64,000 bases of DNA from Streptococcus pantholopis (GCF_001642085.1 NZ_CP014699.1:186001-250000); one strand, 5' to 3'; counted from the first letter of the stretch, positions 55,187 through 64,000 are shown. Notes: generated by a model from the letters alone, not told the origin. Numbers and translations are program-made.

Positions 55187-55681
55187 ATGCGTTGTCCAAA
55201 ATGTCATTATAATAAATCCAGTGTTGTTGACAGCCGTCAGGCTGAGGACGGCAATACCATCAGACGCCGGCGGGAATGCGAAAATTGCCGGACACGGTTT
55301 ACAACTTTTGAGCGTGTTGAAGAGCTCCCGCTTTTGGTAGTCAAGAAAGATGGGACACGGGAACAGTTTTCCCGTGATAAAATTTTAAACGGTATTATTC
55401 AAAGTGCGCAAAAACGGCCGGTATCCAGCAGCGATATTGAAGCAGTCATTTCACGCATTGAACAAAAGGTTCGCAGTGAATACGAAAATGAAGTGTCCAG
55501 TGTCGTGATTGGCAACCTTGTTATGGATGAATTGGCAGAACTGGATGAAATTACCTACGTTCGCTTTGCCAGTGTTTATAAAAGTTTTAAAGATGTCGAT
55601 GAGATAGAAAAACTTCTGCAGGAAATAACAAGCCGTGTGCCCAATAAAAAGAAAAGCAGTGAAAAAAATGAAACCGATTGA
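55187..55681 (+). CDS. nrdR: Ribonucleotide reductase transcriptional repressor NrdR
   Basis: NrdR represses nrd operons in response to ATP/dATP. The 164-residue protein has a zinc ribbon (Cys3, Cys6, Cys31, Cys34) and an ATP-cone domain from about residue 49 ([18 protein letters not shown]). Ends and length are standard. It overlaps dnaB by 14 bases, the common Firmicute nrdR-dnaB-dnaI arrangement. Confidence 0.97.
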   Translation: MRCPKCHYNKSSVVDSRQAEDGNTIRRRRECENCRTRFTTFERVEELPLLVVKKDGTREQFSRDKILNGIIQSAQKRPVSSSDIEAVISRIEQKVRSEYENEVSSVVIGNLVMDELAELDEITYVRFASVYKSFKDVDEIEKLLQEITSRVPNKKKSSEKNETD

Positions 55682-56849
55682 TGATTTTTTCTATATCAAG
55701 GGGAATGCCGTTTCTTATGATTCACTGAATCTTATTCAGCTCTATCTTCCCATTATTGGGCAAGACGCCATGTCGCTCTACGACTATTTAGCCCATTTTT
55801 TTGATGAGGGTCAGAAGCGGCACAAATTATCAGAAATTCTTAATCACCTGCAATTTGGAATGAAACGTTTGGAAGAAGCGGCGTCAGTTCTGGAAGCAAT
55901 GGAGCTGCTCGAGCTGTATGAAAGCAGCGGAGTCTATTATTTCAGGCTTAAGCAGCCTTTAACAAGGGATTTCTTCTTAGCTCATCCGGCTTACCGCCGT
56001 CTGCTGGCCAATAGAATCGGAGATGTTGCCGTGCAGGAATTAGCTTTGCAGCTTCCAAAAAACGCCCGCAATATCTCGAAAAAGTTCTCTGATGTTTTTG
56101 ATCATCTGGAGACAGACAAAGCTTCTGTTCAGACCAGACCTGCTCCGCGTCTTGATTTGGATAATTTCCAGCGCCTGATGCAGCGGGACGGCCTTCAGTT
56201 TAAGGATGAAAAAAAGGACATTATTGCTCTTTACAGTTTGGCTGAAAAATATGACTTAAACTGGTTTGCGCTTTATAATTTAGCTAAAGAGACAGCTATT
56301 AACCATTTTATTTCGCCCCAGCGTATGACGGTTAAAAAACAGCAGATGGCAAAAGCGCAGCGGCAGAAACAGCAAGATGAGATTTTTAGCAAAGAAGAGC
56401 AAGTGATTTTACGGGAGACTAAGTCGGCAGAAGCAGAGCTTTTTTTGGCTAAAATTAAGAAGGTTAGACGGGCGCGGGTCACTTCAGATGAGAAAAAAAT
56501 ATTGGAAGACCTGGCTCAGATGTCTTTTCTGGATGAAGTGATTAATGTTATGGTGCTCTATACCTTCAGTAAAACGAAATCGGCCAATTTGAACAAGGCC
56601 TATATTATGAAAATTGCCAATGATTTTTCCTATCAGCGGATTGTCAGTGCTGAAGAAGCTGTTCTAAAAATGCGCAGCTTTTCGGAACGTAAAACTGATG
56701 TCAAATCAAAACAATCAAAAGCAGCCAAAACGAATGTTCCTGAATGGAGCAATCCTGATTACAAAAATGAAACAACGGCAGAAGAACTGGAGGAACTGGC
56801 AGAGTTCAAGAAAAGAACTTTGGCACAATTGCGAAAGGATGGTGAATAG
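55668..56849 (+). CDS. dnaB: Replication initiation / membrane attachment protein DnaB (helicase loader)
   Basis: This Firmicute DnaB, unrelated to the E. coli helicase, loads the replicative helicase together with DnaD and DnaI. The 393-residue protein has two DnaB/DnaD-type helical regions: the first around 10-120 ([23 protein letters not shown]), the second around 190-330. A basic linker (about 225-250) and a Lys-rich tail follow. I use ATG 55668 ([12 protein letters not shown]); an in-frame start at 55635 lies deeper inside nrdR. Confidence 0.9.
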   Translation: MKPIDDFFYIKGNAVSYDSLNLIQLYLPIIGQDAMSLYDYLAHFFDEGQKRHKLSEILNHLQFGMKRLEEAASVLEAMELLELYESSGVYYFRLKQPLTRDFFLAHPAYRRLLANRIGDVAVQELALQLPKNARNISKKFSDVFDHLETDKASVQTRPAPRLDLDNFQRLMQRDGLQFKDEKKDIIALYSLAEKYDLNWFALYNLAKETAINHFISPQRMTVKKQQMAKAQRQKQQDEIFSKEEQVILRETKSAEAELFLAKIKKVRRARVTSDEKKILEDLAQMSFLDEVINVMVLYTFSKTKSANLNKAYIMKIANDFSYQRIVSAEEAVLKMRSFSERKTDVKSKQSKAAKTNVPEWSNPDYKNETTAEELEELAEFKKRTLAQLRKDGE

Positions 56850-57761
56850 ATGGAAAAAGTTGCTCAGGCTATAAAGCACAGCAATAAAGCTCATTTATCA
56901 CAAATCAACACTGATGAACTTAAGCAAGCTATTTTAGCTGATACAAAAGTTGCGGATTTCATTGCAACTCACCGGCTGTCAAACCGGGAAATCGAACTCA
57001 GTCTCTCAAAGTTTAATCAGTTTCGTATAGAACGAGAGAAATTTTTAGCCGGCGATGAAACTTATCTCGCTAAAGGCTACGAACCGATTTTGGTGATGAA
57101 TGAAGGCTATGCAGATGTTACTTACCGTGAAACAAAGGCCTTGAAGCTTGCTCAGGCTAAACAGGCTATTACCGAACGTGTCAGCCTTGTCAATCTGCCT
57201 AAGTCTTATAAAAATCTTACTTTTGATGATATCAGTCTGGATGATAAACGCAGACAGCCTCTGTTTACAGAGTTGGCTAAGTTTGTTGCTGATTATCCCA
57301 GTGCTGACCAAAAAGGTCTGTACTTATATGGCGATATGGGGGTTGGGAAATCCTTTATGCTGGCTGCCATGGCCCATGAATTATCCAAAGCAAAAGGGGC
57401 CTCAACAGTACTGCTTCATTTTCCTAGTTTTGCTATAGATGTCAAAAATGCTATCAATACCGGAACTGTCAAAGATGAAATCGATGCTGTTAAAAAAGCT
57501 GAGATTCTGATTCTTGACGATATCGGTGCCGAGCAGGCTACTTCCTGGGTGCGCGATGAAGTGCTGCAAGTCATTCTACAGTACCGTATGCTGGAGGATT
57601 TGCCAACTTTTTTCACCTCCAATTACAGTTTTAAAGATTTGGAGAAAAAGCTGGCCAATATTAAAGGGACAGATGAGACTTGGCAGGCCAAACGTGTTAT
57701 GGAGCGTATCCGCTATCTTGCTAAAGAATTCTACTTGGCAGGAGATAATCGCAGGAACTGA
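56850..57761 (+). CDS. dnaI: Primosomal protein DnaI (AAA+ helicase loader)
   Basis: DnaI loads the DnaC helicase onto DNA. The 303-residue protein has an N-terminal helicase-interaction domain (1-130) and a C-terminal AAA+ ATPase with Walker A GDMGVGKS (about 160-167), Walker B ILILDDIGAEQ and sensor FTSNYSFKDLE. The ATG follows the dnaB stop immediately. It ends 185 bp before der. Confidence 0.95.
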   Translation: MEKVAQAIKHSNKAHLSQINTDELKQAILADTKVADFIATHRLSNREIELSLSKFNQFRIEREKFLAGDETYLAKGYEPILVMNEGYADVTYRETKALKLAQAKQAITERVSLVNLPKSYKNLTFDDISLDDKRRQPLFTELAKFVADYPSADQKGLYLYGDMGVGKSFMLAAMAHELSKAKGASTVLLHFPSFAIDVKNAINTGTVKDEIDAVKKAEILILDDIGAEQATSWVRDEVLQVILQYRMLEDLPTFFTSNYSFKDLEKKLANIKGTDETWQAKRVMERIRYLAKEFYLAGDNRRN

Positions 57762-57946
57762 CTTTGGATAAAAAGATTATTTGTGCAGTTTGGATTTAAT
57801 AGCCGGCTTGCTTATGGCAGCTGGTGACAGATATAAGCTGTTTCAGTCAGGCTTCTGCCCTGATTGTTGAAATCTTTTTGTCTTGCTGGATGTTCAGTCT
57901 GATGCTAGCGTTTTTCAAGGACTAAACTATTTAATGAGGAGGAAAG

Positions 57947-59257
57947 ATGGCTCTACCTACAGTTGCAATTGTCGGCCGGCCCAATGTTGGGAAATCGACA
58001 TTATTTAACCGTATCGCCGGAGAACGCATTTCTATTGTTGAAGATGTAGAAGGCGTGACACGTGATCGGATTTATGCCGTTGGAGGGTGGCTTAACCGCA
58101 GGTTCTCTCTGATAGACACCGGCGGTATTGATGACATTGAAGCGCCCTTTATGGAGCAAATCAAGCACCAAGCTGAGATTGCTATTGCTGAGGCTGATGT
58201 CATCGTTCTGGTTGTTTCCGGAAAAGAAGGGATAACAAATGCCGATGAATATGTTGCTAAGATACTCTATCGGGCGCAAAAGCCAGTCATTTTAGCTGTT
58301 AATAAAGTTGATAATCCGGAAATGCGAAGCACTGTCTATGACTTTTATGCTCTTGGTTTGGGGGATCCTTATCCGGTGTCATCTGTTCATGGGCTTGGGA
58401 CAGGAGACCTTCTGGATGCTGTTATTTCTGAGCTTCCGTCCGAGGCAGAAGAGGAAGAGGCAGATGTTATTAAATTCAGTCTCATCGGCCGCCCTAATGT
58501 AGGGAAGTCCAGCATTATTAATGCTCTCCTTGGTGAAGAACGTGTCATTGCCAGCCCAGTATCCGGAACAACTCGTGATGCTGTCGATACACCGTTCACT
58601 GATTCAGCTGGTCAGCAGTACATCATGATTGATACGGCAGGTATGCGTAAATCGGGCAAGGTCTATGAAAAGACCGAAAAATATTCGGTCATGCGGGCCA
58701 TGCGGGCCATTGACCGTTCCGATATTGTTTTGATGGTTATCAATGCTGAAGAAGGCATCCGAGAGTACGACAAACGGATTGCCGGTTTTGCGCATGATGC
58801 AGGAAAAGGTCTGATTATAGTTGTCAATAAATGGGATAGGCTAGAAAAGGATAACCACACCATGCATCAGTGGGAAAGGGATATTCGTGATCATTTTCAG
58901 TATATTCCCTATGCTCCGATTGTTTTTGTGTCGGCACTGACTAAGCAGCGTCTGCACAAGCTGCCGGAGATGATTAAAGAAATCAGTCAAAATCAGAATA
59001 AGCGTATTGCTTCAGCGGTGCTTAATGACCTTATTATGGACGCTGCTGCTCTTAATCCGACACCGACCGATAAAGGAAAACGCCTGAAAATCTTTTATGC
59101 TTCTCAGGTTGCTGTCAAACCGCCGACCTTTGTCATTTTTGTTAATGAGGAAGAACTGATGCATTTCTCTTATCTCCGTTTTCTGGAAAATCAGATTCGT
59201 GAGGCCTTTGCTTTCAAAGGAACGCCGATCAAGCTGTTAACCCGGAAACGCAAATAA
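57947..59257 (+). CDS. der: Ribosome-associated double GTPase Der (EngA)
   Basis: Der has two GTPase domains in tandem and is needed for 50S assembly. The 436-residue protein shows GRPNVGKST (about 9-17) and DTGG, then the second GRPNVGKSS (about 179-187), [11 protein letters not shown] and NKWD, followed by the C-terminal KH-like domain ([21 protein letters not shown]). GAGGAGG precedes ATG. A terminator follows directly, then repeat array I. Confidence 0.97.
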   Translation: MALPTVAIVGRPNVGKSTLFNRIAGERISIVEDVEGVTRDRIYAVGGWLNRRFSLIDTGGIDDIEAPFMEQIKHQAEIAIAEADVIVLVVSGKEGITNADEYVAKILYRAQKPVILAVNKVDNPEMRSTVYDFYALGLGDPYPVSSVHGLGTGDLLDAVISELPSEAEEEEADVIKFSLIGRPNVGKSSIINALLGEERVIASPVSGTTRDAVDTPFTDSAGQQYIMIDTAGMRKSGKVYEKTEKYSVMRAMRAIDRSDIVLMVINAEEGIREYDKRIAGFAHDAGKGLIIVVNKWDRLEKDNHTMHQWERDIRDHFQYIPYAPIVFVSALTKQRLHKLPEMIKEISQNQNKRIASAVLNDLIMDAAALNPTPTDKGKRLKIFYASQVAVKPPTFVIFVNEEELMHFSYLRFLENQIREAFAFKGTPIKLLTRKRK

Positions 59258-59285
59258 AATCACCCTATCATAAGTAAAAAAAGCA

Positions 59286-59322
59286 AACCGCCCTGGCAGT
59301 ATTTTAGTCAGAGCGGTTTTTT
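59286..59322 (+). terminator. Terminator after der
   Basis: AACCGCCCTG (59286-59295) pairs with CAGAGCGGTT (59309-59318) with one mismatch, ending in TTTTTT. Confidence 0.85.
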
Positions 59323-59325
59323 ACT

Positions 59326-59762
59326 AAGATACAAAGCCCGTTTAAAGCTCATAGCAAAAATAGGAAAACTGACGAAGAAACTCCGGTTTCTAGGAAGTTT
59401 TATCTTTTTTGCAAAGAGCTTAGGGCGTGTTCAATTAAAACAAGATACAAAACCCGTGAAAAAATCCGTATGAAAATGACGGTAAGTCCGAAATCTTTGA
59501 TTTCGCAGACGCACCTCTGCCAGGACGACTAGAAAGCTGCGGTCGGCTATTAAGACGACAAAGCTTTCAGACGGCTACGGCTAGCTAACTTGAAATCGAT
59601 TCTCAACTTAGCCATCTTTTTCACTAGGATTTGAGGGCGTGTTCAATTACTAAGATACAAAGCCCGTGAAAAACGCAAAAGGAAAATAGGGGACTGACTG
59701 ACGAATCGATAGATTCTAAGTCAGGCCATCTTTTTCCCGCAGCGTTTAGGGCGTGTTCAATT
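59326..59762 (-). repeat. Modular repeat array I (minus orientation), three complete units
   Basis: Ends AAGATACAAA lie at 59326, 59442 and 59652; the left end GGGCGTGTTCAATT is at 59749-59762. Unit 1 is short with AGCTC/GCAAAA arms. Unit 2 is long with AATCC/TGAAAA arms. Unit 3 is short with AACGC/GGAAAA arms and a perfect GAATC/GATTC core stem. All three units have matching arms, one each of three different classes. The array starts a few bases after the der terminator; the gap to the helicase gene has one promoter. Confidence 0.93.
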
Positions 59763-59832
59763 TATTTTTTGTTGCAATATGTTAACAAAACAATGAAAAT
59801 CCCCGTTTTTTTCAGAAAAAAGCTGATTGTTT

Positions 59833-59841
59833 TGCTATAAT
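59833..59841 (+). promoter_or_regulatory. Extended -10 of the Snf2 helicase gene
   Basis: TGCTATAAT (59833-59841), about 28 bases before the ATG, with no good -35; AAGGTGG lies before the start codon. Confidence 0.6.
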
Positions 59842-59868
59842 AAGGAGATAAGGTAAAGGTGGTATAGT

Positions 59869-62800
59869 ATGAGTAGAATGATTCCGGGCCGTGTCCGCAA
59901 TCAAGGTATCGCATTATATGAACAGGGGCTCCTTAAGATTATCAGCCATCGTGATCGGCTTTTGCAGGCTGATGTCGATGGCTATTCTGTCCAGTATGCT
60001 CTTGAGGATGAAGACATCTCCTGCCAGTGCAGTTTATTTGCCCAAAAGCAGTATTGTGAGCATTTGGCCGCTTTAGAATATTATTTAAAAAATGATTCAG
60101 AAGGAAAGGAAGCCGCAGAGCTCCTGTCTTTCCGAAACGATGATTATCAAAAAAAGCAAAAAAGGCTGTCTTTTGGCAGTGTTTTTCTTGATGGTTTATC
60201 TGTTAATGAAGATAGGGCAACCCAGTACCGTTTGGCTGTTTCTGCCGACCAAAATCCTTATTCATCTGACTTTTGGTGGACTTTGAAAATTAACCGTCTG
60301 CCGGACGCACGTGCCTATGTGATACGCGACATTAGAGCTTTCTTGCAAATTATCAAAAAAGAGGATTATTACCAGATTGGCAAGAATTACTATGAACCGC
60401 TTTCGTTTCTGCAGTTTGATACAGCCAGCCAAGAGCTTATTCGTTTTTTGTGGCGAATTATTCCCGACAAGGCCTCTGACGGCACCTACATTCTTCCAAA
60501 CCATGGACGGCATCTCACTTTGCCCGGCGGATTTTTTGAAGAAGGGCTCAGCTTGTTCAAAAACCTTTACGATTTTTCCTTTACTGTAAATCAGCAGCAT
60601 TATGCTGATATTGTTTTTAAAGATCTCGATGGTTCAGAAGGACTTTATCAGTTTGAAGTACTGGTACACCGCCAATTAATTGAACTGATTGTCAAAGAAA
60701 AAGATATCCAGTCTTTCTTTGATGATACTTATCTTTTTTACCAAGGGACCTTCTATCGGCTTAATCTTAAACAAAGTAAAATTGCAGCAGCCTTGAAAAC
60801 CCTGCCTTTAGAATCTGATTTGGCTAAGCATGTCCACTTTGATTTAGACGATCAGGCTAAGCTGGCTGCCAGCCTGCTGGATTTTCGCTGTTTAGGTACA
60901 GTTCAGGCTCCGAAGAGTTTCGAAATCAGGGATTTTTCTCCGCTTTTTTATTTTGATTTGGAAGAGAATAAAGCAATCCGCCTATCCTTGGTTTTTGATT
61001 ACGGAACAGTTAAGGTGAGGAGTAAAAAAGAACTGGGGGAGCTTTCCTTTGCCAGTCATTTTAAACATGAACAGCGTGTTTTTAAACTGCTGGAAACCGC
61101 CGGTTTCAGTAAATCTTTCTCCAGTTATCATGAACCTCTACAGGCAGAAGAACTGTATTCTTTCTTCAGCCAAACCCTGCCTGACTTTTCCAGTCTGGGG
61201 AAGGTCTTTCTATCTGCAGAAATGGAAGCTCTGCGTTTTACAGAGAAACCGCAGCTTGCCATTAGTTCTTCCGGCAGTCTGCTGGATATTTCCTTTGATT
61301 TTTCTACGATACTCGAAAATGATATTGATGAAGCCTTGGCAGCGCTTTTTACTAATCAGCCTTACTTTGTCAATCAGTCAGGCCAATTAGTTGTTTTTGA
61401 TGAGCAAACGCAAAAAATAGGCAGTGAGCTTAAGAAATTTCAGCCTAAGCGCTTAGGAAATGGCCATTTACAGCTTTCAGCCCTGTCTGCCTTTCAACTA
61501 TCAGATGTTTTACAGGATAAGGACAGTATCCATCTGACGCGCTCTTTTGTAGAACTGGTGCAGGACCTCCAGCAGCCTGAGCAGTTTGAACTGCCTGATT
61601 TTAAGGTTAAAGCCGATTTGCGTGATTATCAGCTGACAGGAGTCCGCTGGCTGTCGATGCTTGATAAATACGGTTTTGGCGGTATTTTAGCAGATGATAT
61701 GGGCTTAGGGAAAACCCTGCAGACAATTGCTTTTTTGACCGGCAAACTCAAACAAGAGAAGAGGGTTTTAGTTTTATCGCCATCAAGCCTTATTTATAAC
61801 TGGCAGGATGAATTTAAAAAATTTGCTCCGGAATTGGATTTTACTGTTGTTTATGGCTCCAAATCTGTTAGGGATGACCTGATTAAAGAGGATCATCAGA
61901 TTGTCATTACCAGCTACAGCTCCTTTCGTCAGGATTTTGCCAATTATAATCAGCTTCATTTTGATTACTTAATTTTGGATGAAGCTCAGGTTATGAAAAA
62001 TACGCAGACAAAGATTGCACAGTACTTACGGTCCTTTGAAGTCGATAATTGTTTTGCTTTGACTGGGACACCGATAGAAAATAGGCTGCTGGAAATCTGG
62101 TCTATTTTTCAGATTGTTCTGCCAGGCCTTCTGCCGGAAAAGAAGGTCTTTGCGAAAATGTCAGCAGAGCAGGTTGCCCGCTATATCAAGCCCTTCATTA
62201 TGCGGCGCAAAAAAGAAGACGTTCTGCCGGAACTGCCGGAACTGCTGGAAATCAATTATCACAATGAGCTTGCCGACAGTCAAAAAGCGATTTACTTAGC
62301 ACAGCTCCGACAAATGCAAGACAGTATCCGCGGTTCATCAGATGCGGTGATTAATCGAAAAAAAATTGAAATCCTCTCAGGCATTACCCGCCTGCGGCAG
62401 ATTTGCGACAGCCCCAGTCTGTTTATGGATTATAAAGGCGGCAGTGGGAAGTTAGACAGTCTGCGGGACCTCCTTTATCAAATTAAAGAAAGTGGACACC
62501 GCGCCTTAGTTTTTTCCCAGTTTCGCGGGATGTTGGATATTGCGGAAGAAGAACTGCATCATCTTGGACTGACGGCATATAAGATGACCGGTTCAACCCC
62601 AGCTGCTGAGCGGCAGGAAATGACACGGGCTTTTAACAGCGGTGCAAAGGATATTTTCCTGATTTCGCTGAAAGCCGGAGGAGTCGGTCTCAATTTAACC
62701 GGCGCCGATACCGTTGTTTTGATTGACTTATGGTGGAATCCGGCAGTAGAACTGCAGGCTATCAGCCGGGCACACCGAATCGGTCAGGAGAAGAGTGTTG

Positions 62801-62958
62801 ATGTTTACCGTCTGATAACAAGGGGGACTATCGAAGAAAAGATTTTAGATTTGCAGGAAACCAAACGCCATTTAGTGACAACTGTTCTAGACGGCAACGA
62901 AACACGAGCCAGCATGTCAGTTGAAGAAATTAAAGAAATCTTGGGACTTGCAGACTGA
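59869..62958 (+). CDS. Snf2/SWI2-family helicase with SWIM zinc finger
   Basis: A 1029-residue ATPase. Residues about 50-70 form a SWIM zinc finger (CQC...CEH). A long central SNF-associated bacterial region follows (about 100-570). The C-terminal motor has ADDMGLGKTLQTIAFL (around 609), LDEAQVMKN (around 704), LTGTPIENRLLEIWSIF and the helicase-C part SLKAGGVGLNLTGAD and AISRAHRIGQEKSVDVYRL. Such proteins track along double-stranded DNA and may act in repair or RNA polymerase recycling, in the style of RapA; the role in streptococci is undefined. In streptococci it lies between der and murC. Confidence 0.93.
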   Translation: MSRMIPGRVRNQGIALYEQGLLKIISHRDRLLQADVDGYSVQYALEDEDISCQCSLFAQKQYCEHLAALEYYLKNDSEGKEAAELLSFRNDDYQKKQKRLSFGSVFLDGLSVNEDRATQYRLAVSADQNPYSSDFWWTLKINRLPDARAYVIRDIRAFLQIIKKEDYYQIGKNYYEPLSFLQFDTASQELIRFLWRIIPDKASDGTYILPNHGRHLTLPGGFFEEGLSLFKNLYDFSFTVNQQHYADIVFKDLDGSEGLYQFEVLVHRQLIELIVKEKDIQSFFDDTYLFYQGTFYRLNLKQSKIAAALKTLPLESDLAKHVHFDLDDQAKLAASLLDFRCLGTVQAPKSFEIRDFSPLFYFDLEENKAIRLSLVFDYGTVKVRSKKELGELSFASHFKHEQRVFKLLETAGFSKSFSSYHEPLQAEELYSFFSQTLPDFSSLGKVFLSAEMEALRFTEKPQLAISSSGSLLDISFDFSTILENDIDEALAALFTNQPYFVNQSGQLVVFDEQTQKIGSELKKFQPKRLGNGHLQLSALSAFQLSDVLQDKDSIHLTRSFVELVQDLQQPEQFELPDFKVKADLRDYQLTGVRWLSMLDKYGFGGILADDMGLGKTLQTIAFLTGKLKQEKRVLVLSPSSLIYNWQDEFKKFAPELDFTVVYGSKSVRDDLIKEDHQIVITSYSSFRQDFANYNQLHFDYLILDEAQVMKNTQTKIAQYLRSFEVDNCFALTGTPIENRLLEIWSIFQIVLPGLLPEKKVFAKMSAEQVARYIKPFIMRRKKEDVLPELPELLEINYHNELADSQKAIYLAQLRQMQDSIRGSSDAVINRKKIEILSGITRLRQICDSPSLFMDYKGGSGKLDSLRDLLYQIKESGHRALVFSQFRGMLDIAEEELHHLGLTAYKMTGSTPAAERQEMTRAFNSGAKDIFLISLKAGGVGLNLTGADTVVLIDLWWNPAVELQAISRAHRIGQEKSVDVYRLITRGTIEEKILDLQETKRHLVTTVLDGNETRASMSVEEIKEILGLAD

Positions 62959-62969
62959 CAACAACAAAA

Positions 62970-63110
62970 GCTATTTTGTCCCCCTCTGCACAGTTGATGA
63001 GGGGGCCTACAATCCCTTGCTTGCTAAGTGATAAAAACTTTCAATCACTGCATCAAGTGCATATGTCTAAAAAAATGAAATGAGGCAGACTTTTGTTCAA
63101 GCCTCTTTTT
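62970..63110 (+). repeat. Second repeat family, copy 2, ending in a terminator-like hairpin
   Basis: It includes CCCCCTC/GAGGGGG (62980-62986 with 62999-63005), then AATCCCTTGC, then GCATATGTCTAAAAAAATG and GAGGC...GCCTC followed by TTTTT (63081-63110). The last 50 bases match copy 1 (31.68-31.73 kb, opposite strand) with few changes. The final hairpin can terminate the Snf2 helicase transcript. Confidence 0.72.
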
Positions 63111-63153
63111 CTTATACCGATTTCGCTCTTTTCAGATTTAATTTAAGAACATT

Positions 63154-63182
63154 TTGAAAAAATAGTAGTTTTAGTTTATAAT
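63154..63182 (+). promoter_or_regulatory. Promoter of the last gene
   Basis: TTGAAA (63154-63159), a 17-base spacer and TATAAT (63177-63182). Confidence 0.8.
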
Positions 63183-63292
63183 AGGAGTACTGTATAAAGG
63201 CTGCTGGCAGTTTTTTGATATCAGAAAATCGGCTGCTGCTTTCACCGCAGGTAATAGTTATAGTTCAAGATTAAAAGGAAGCGAGTCTTGAT

Positions 63293-63898
63293 ATGATGAG
63301 AAAAAAATTCCCTCTGGTTGCAGATGGGGAGCAAATTATGCAAGAGCCGATAAACATGCGGCTTTACAATAATGAAGACCTGATTAATAATATTCACGGG
63401 CCCTATCAAGATAAAGATTTCAGCGATGTTACTCAAGACTTCAATTTTGTTGACCAAACACCTGATGTTAAAAATAAAGCCCCTGAGCGTCTTCAGACCC
63501 TAAATGAAGGGAAGTCTTATGCACAAAAAGCCAGAGAAGAGGCAAGACGGGATATTAGGGAAAAGCGTCAGGCTTTTCTGGCCAATGAAGTTAAAATGCA
63601 GGCAAAGCCGTCTTTTCAGCGCCAGCCTTCTCAGCCGGCCTCAGCTCAATCCAAATCGAGCAGTCAGGGCAGTGAGCTGAGCCGTTTTTCGAAAAAACTT
63701 CATCAGGAATCCTATATTTTGGCAGAAATACCGCAGGTTTATACGGAACCTAGGAATTCTGTGCGGCCCAAACCTAAAAAAAATAATTACGATTTTCTTA
63801 AACGCAGTCAGATATACAATAATCAGGAGTTTGAAACACAAAAAGAACACCGTCTTACTCAAGAGCTGAATCTGACCCGTTTTGCAGAAACTGATTAA
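63293..63898 (+). CDS. Conserved hypothetical protein, charged and low-complexity
   Basis: A 201-residue (or 200, from the second ATG) protein that I do not recognise. It has no membrane segment or signal peptide. Residues about 75-105 are a charged helix (AREEARRDIREKRQAFLANE), 105-135 are Gln/Ser/Pro-rich, and basic patches (RPKPKKNN) follow, suggesting a mostly disordered cytosolic protein. Unknown genes at this place between snf2 and murC occur in other streptococci. AAGGAAG is the ribosome site; a strong hairpin follows. Confidence 0.7.
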   Translation: MMRKKFPLVADGEQIMQEPINMRLYNNEDLINNIHGPYQDKDFSDVTQDFNFVDQTPDVKNKAPERLQTLNEGKSYAQKAREEARRDIREKRQAFLANEVKMQAKPSFQRQPSQPASAQSKSSSQGSELSRFSKKLHQESYILAEIPQVYTEPRNSVRPKPKKNNYDFLKRSQIYNNQEFETQKEHRLTQELNLTRFAETD

Positions 63899-63903
63899 AA
63901 AAT

Positions 63904-64000
63904 TGAGAGTGGGGCAAAAATCGGCAAATTGTCGTAAAATAACGATTTCGATTTTGTTGCCCCACCTCCTCTGTCTAAACAAGTGAGCTGAGGCAGGACT
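63904..64000 (+). repeat. Second repeat family, copy 3 (cut by window edge), with terminator-like stem
   Basis: GAGAGTGGGGCAAAAATCGG corresponds to GAGAGTGGGATAAAAATTGG of copy 1, and GTCTAAACAAGTGAGCTGAG corresponds to GTCTAAAAAAGTGAAATGAG. GTGGGGCAAAAATCG pairs with CGATTTTGTTGCCCCAC (ending about 63965), a long stem that probably ends the preceding transcript. Confidence 0.7.

Overview
The window is a chromosomal segment of a low-to-medium GC Firmicute, almost certainly a Streptococcus close to the mutans group. Supporting this are the streptococcal gene strings secA-aroG-aroH-acpS-alr-recG, codY with a class I aminotransferase upstream, gatCAB, yqeG-yqeH-yhbY-nadD-yqeK-rsfS-yqeM-tmcAL, a sulfur amino-acid uptake operon ordered like the S. 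mutans atm operon, rsmG-ktrB-ktrA, lemA-htpX, and an orphan covR followed by nrdR-dnaB-dnaI-der. I cannot name the species. No tRNA, rRNA, CRISPR, prophage or intact insertion sequence is visible. The left edge cuts secA; the right edge lies just after a small unknown gene.

Layout. 0-10 kb: end of secA, two tandem DAHP synthases, acpS/alr, recG, an aldo/keto reductase, a Cof-type phosphatase fused to a MazG-like domain, and a universal stress protein. 11-17 kb: membrane glycerophosphodiesterase, aminotransferase, codY, nicotinamidase and a TraX-like membrane protein. 17.8-20.7 kb: an AT-rich accessory cassette (LysR regulator, small isomerase-like protein, hydrolase, nitroreductase) lying between two repeat arrays of opposite orientation. 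21.7-25 kb: gatCAB. 25.8-36.2 kb: an MFS transporter, the yqeG-to-tmcAL housekeeping string and yebC. 37-48 kb: a peptidase, the cystine/methionine uptake operon with recognisable CmbR-type and MET-box operators, then a SAM-hydrolysing enzyme followed by an ECF transporter. 48-51 kb (minus strand): rsmG-ktrB-ktrA. 51-63.9 kb: lemA-htpX, a DUF177 gene, covR, nrdR, dnaB, dnaI, der, an Snf2 helicase and one unknown gene.

The most unusual content is intergenic. About 30 copies of a terminal motif (TTTGTATCTT) mark nine clusters, about 5 kb in total, of a modular inverted-repeat element of roughly 115 bp (short form) or 210 bp and longer (long form). Each complete unit runs from AATTGAACACGCCC to GGGCTTTGTATCTT. 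Its two arms are complementary, and the arm sequence comes in several classes (AGAGC, AGCTC, AACGC, AATCC, with GC/GG/GT/TG before an A-run). By eye, 20 of 23 complete units have matching left and right arms, and the internal stem-loops also vary in a compensatory way. The motif end often abuts the Shine-Dalgarno of the next gene, so several genes (gatCAB, the MFS gene, htpX, the M20 peptidase of the met operon) appear to carry these hairpins in their transcribed leaders. It resembles the modular BOX elements of S. pneumoniae in architecture but not obviously in sequence. A second, smaller repeat family has three copies (31.7, 63.0 and 63.9 kb).
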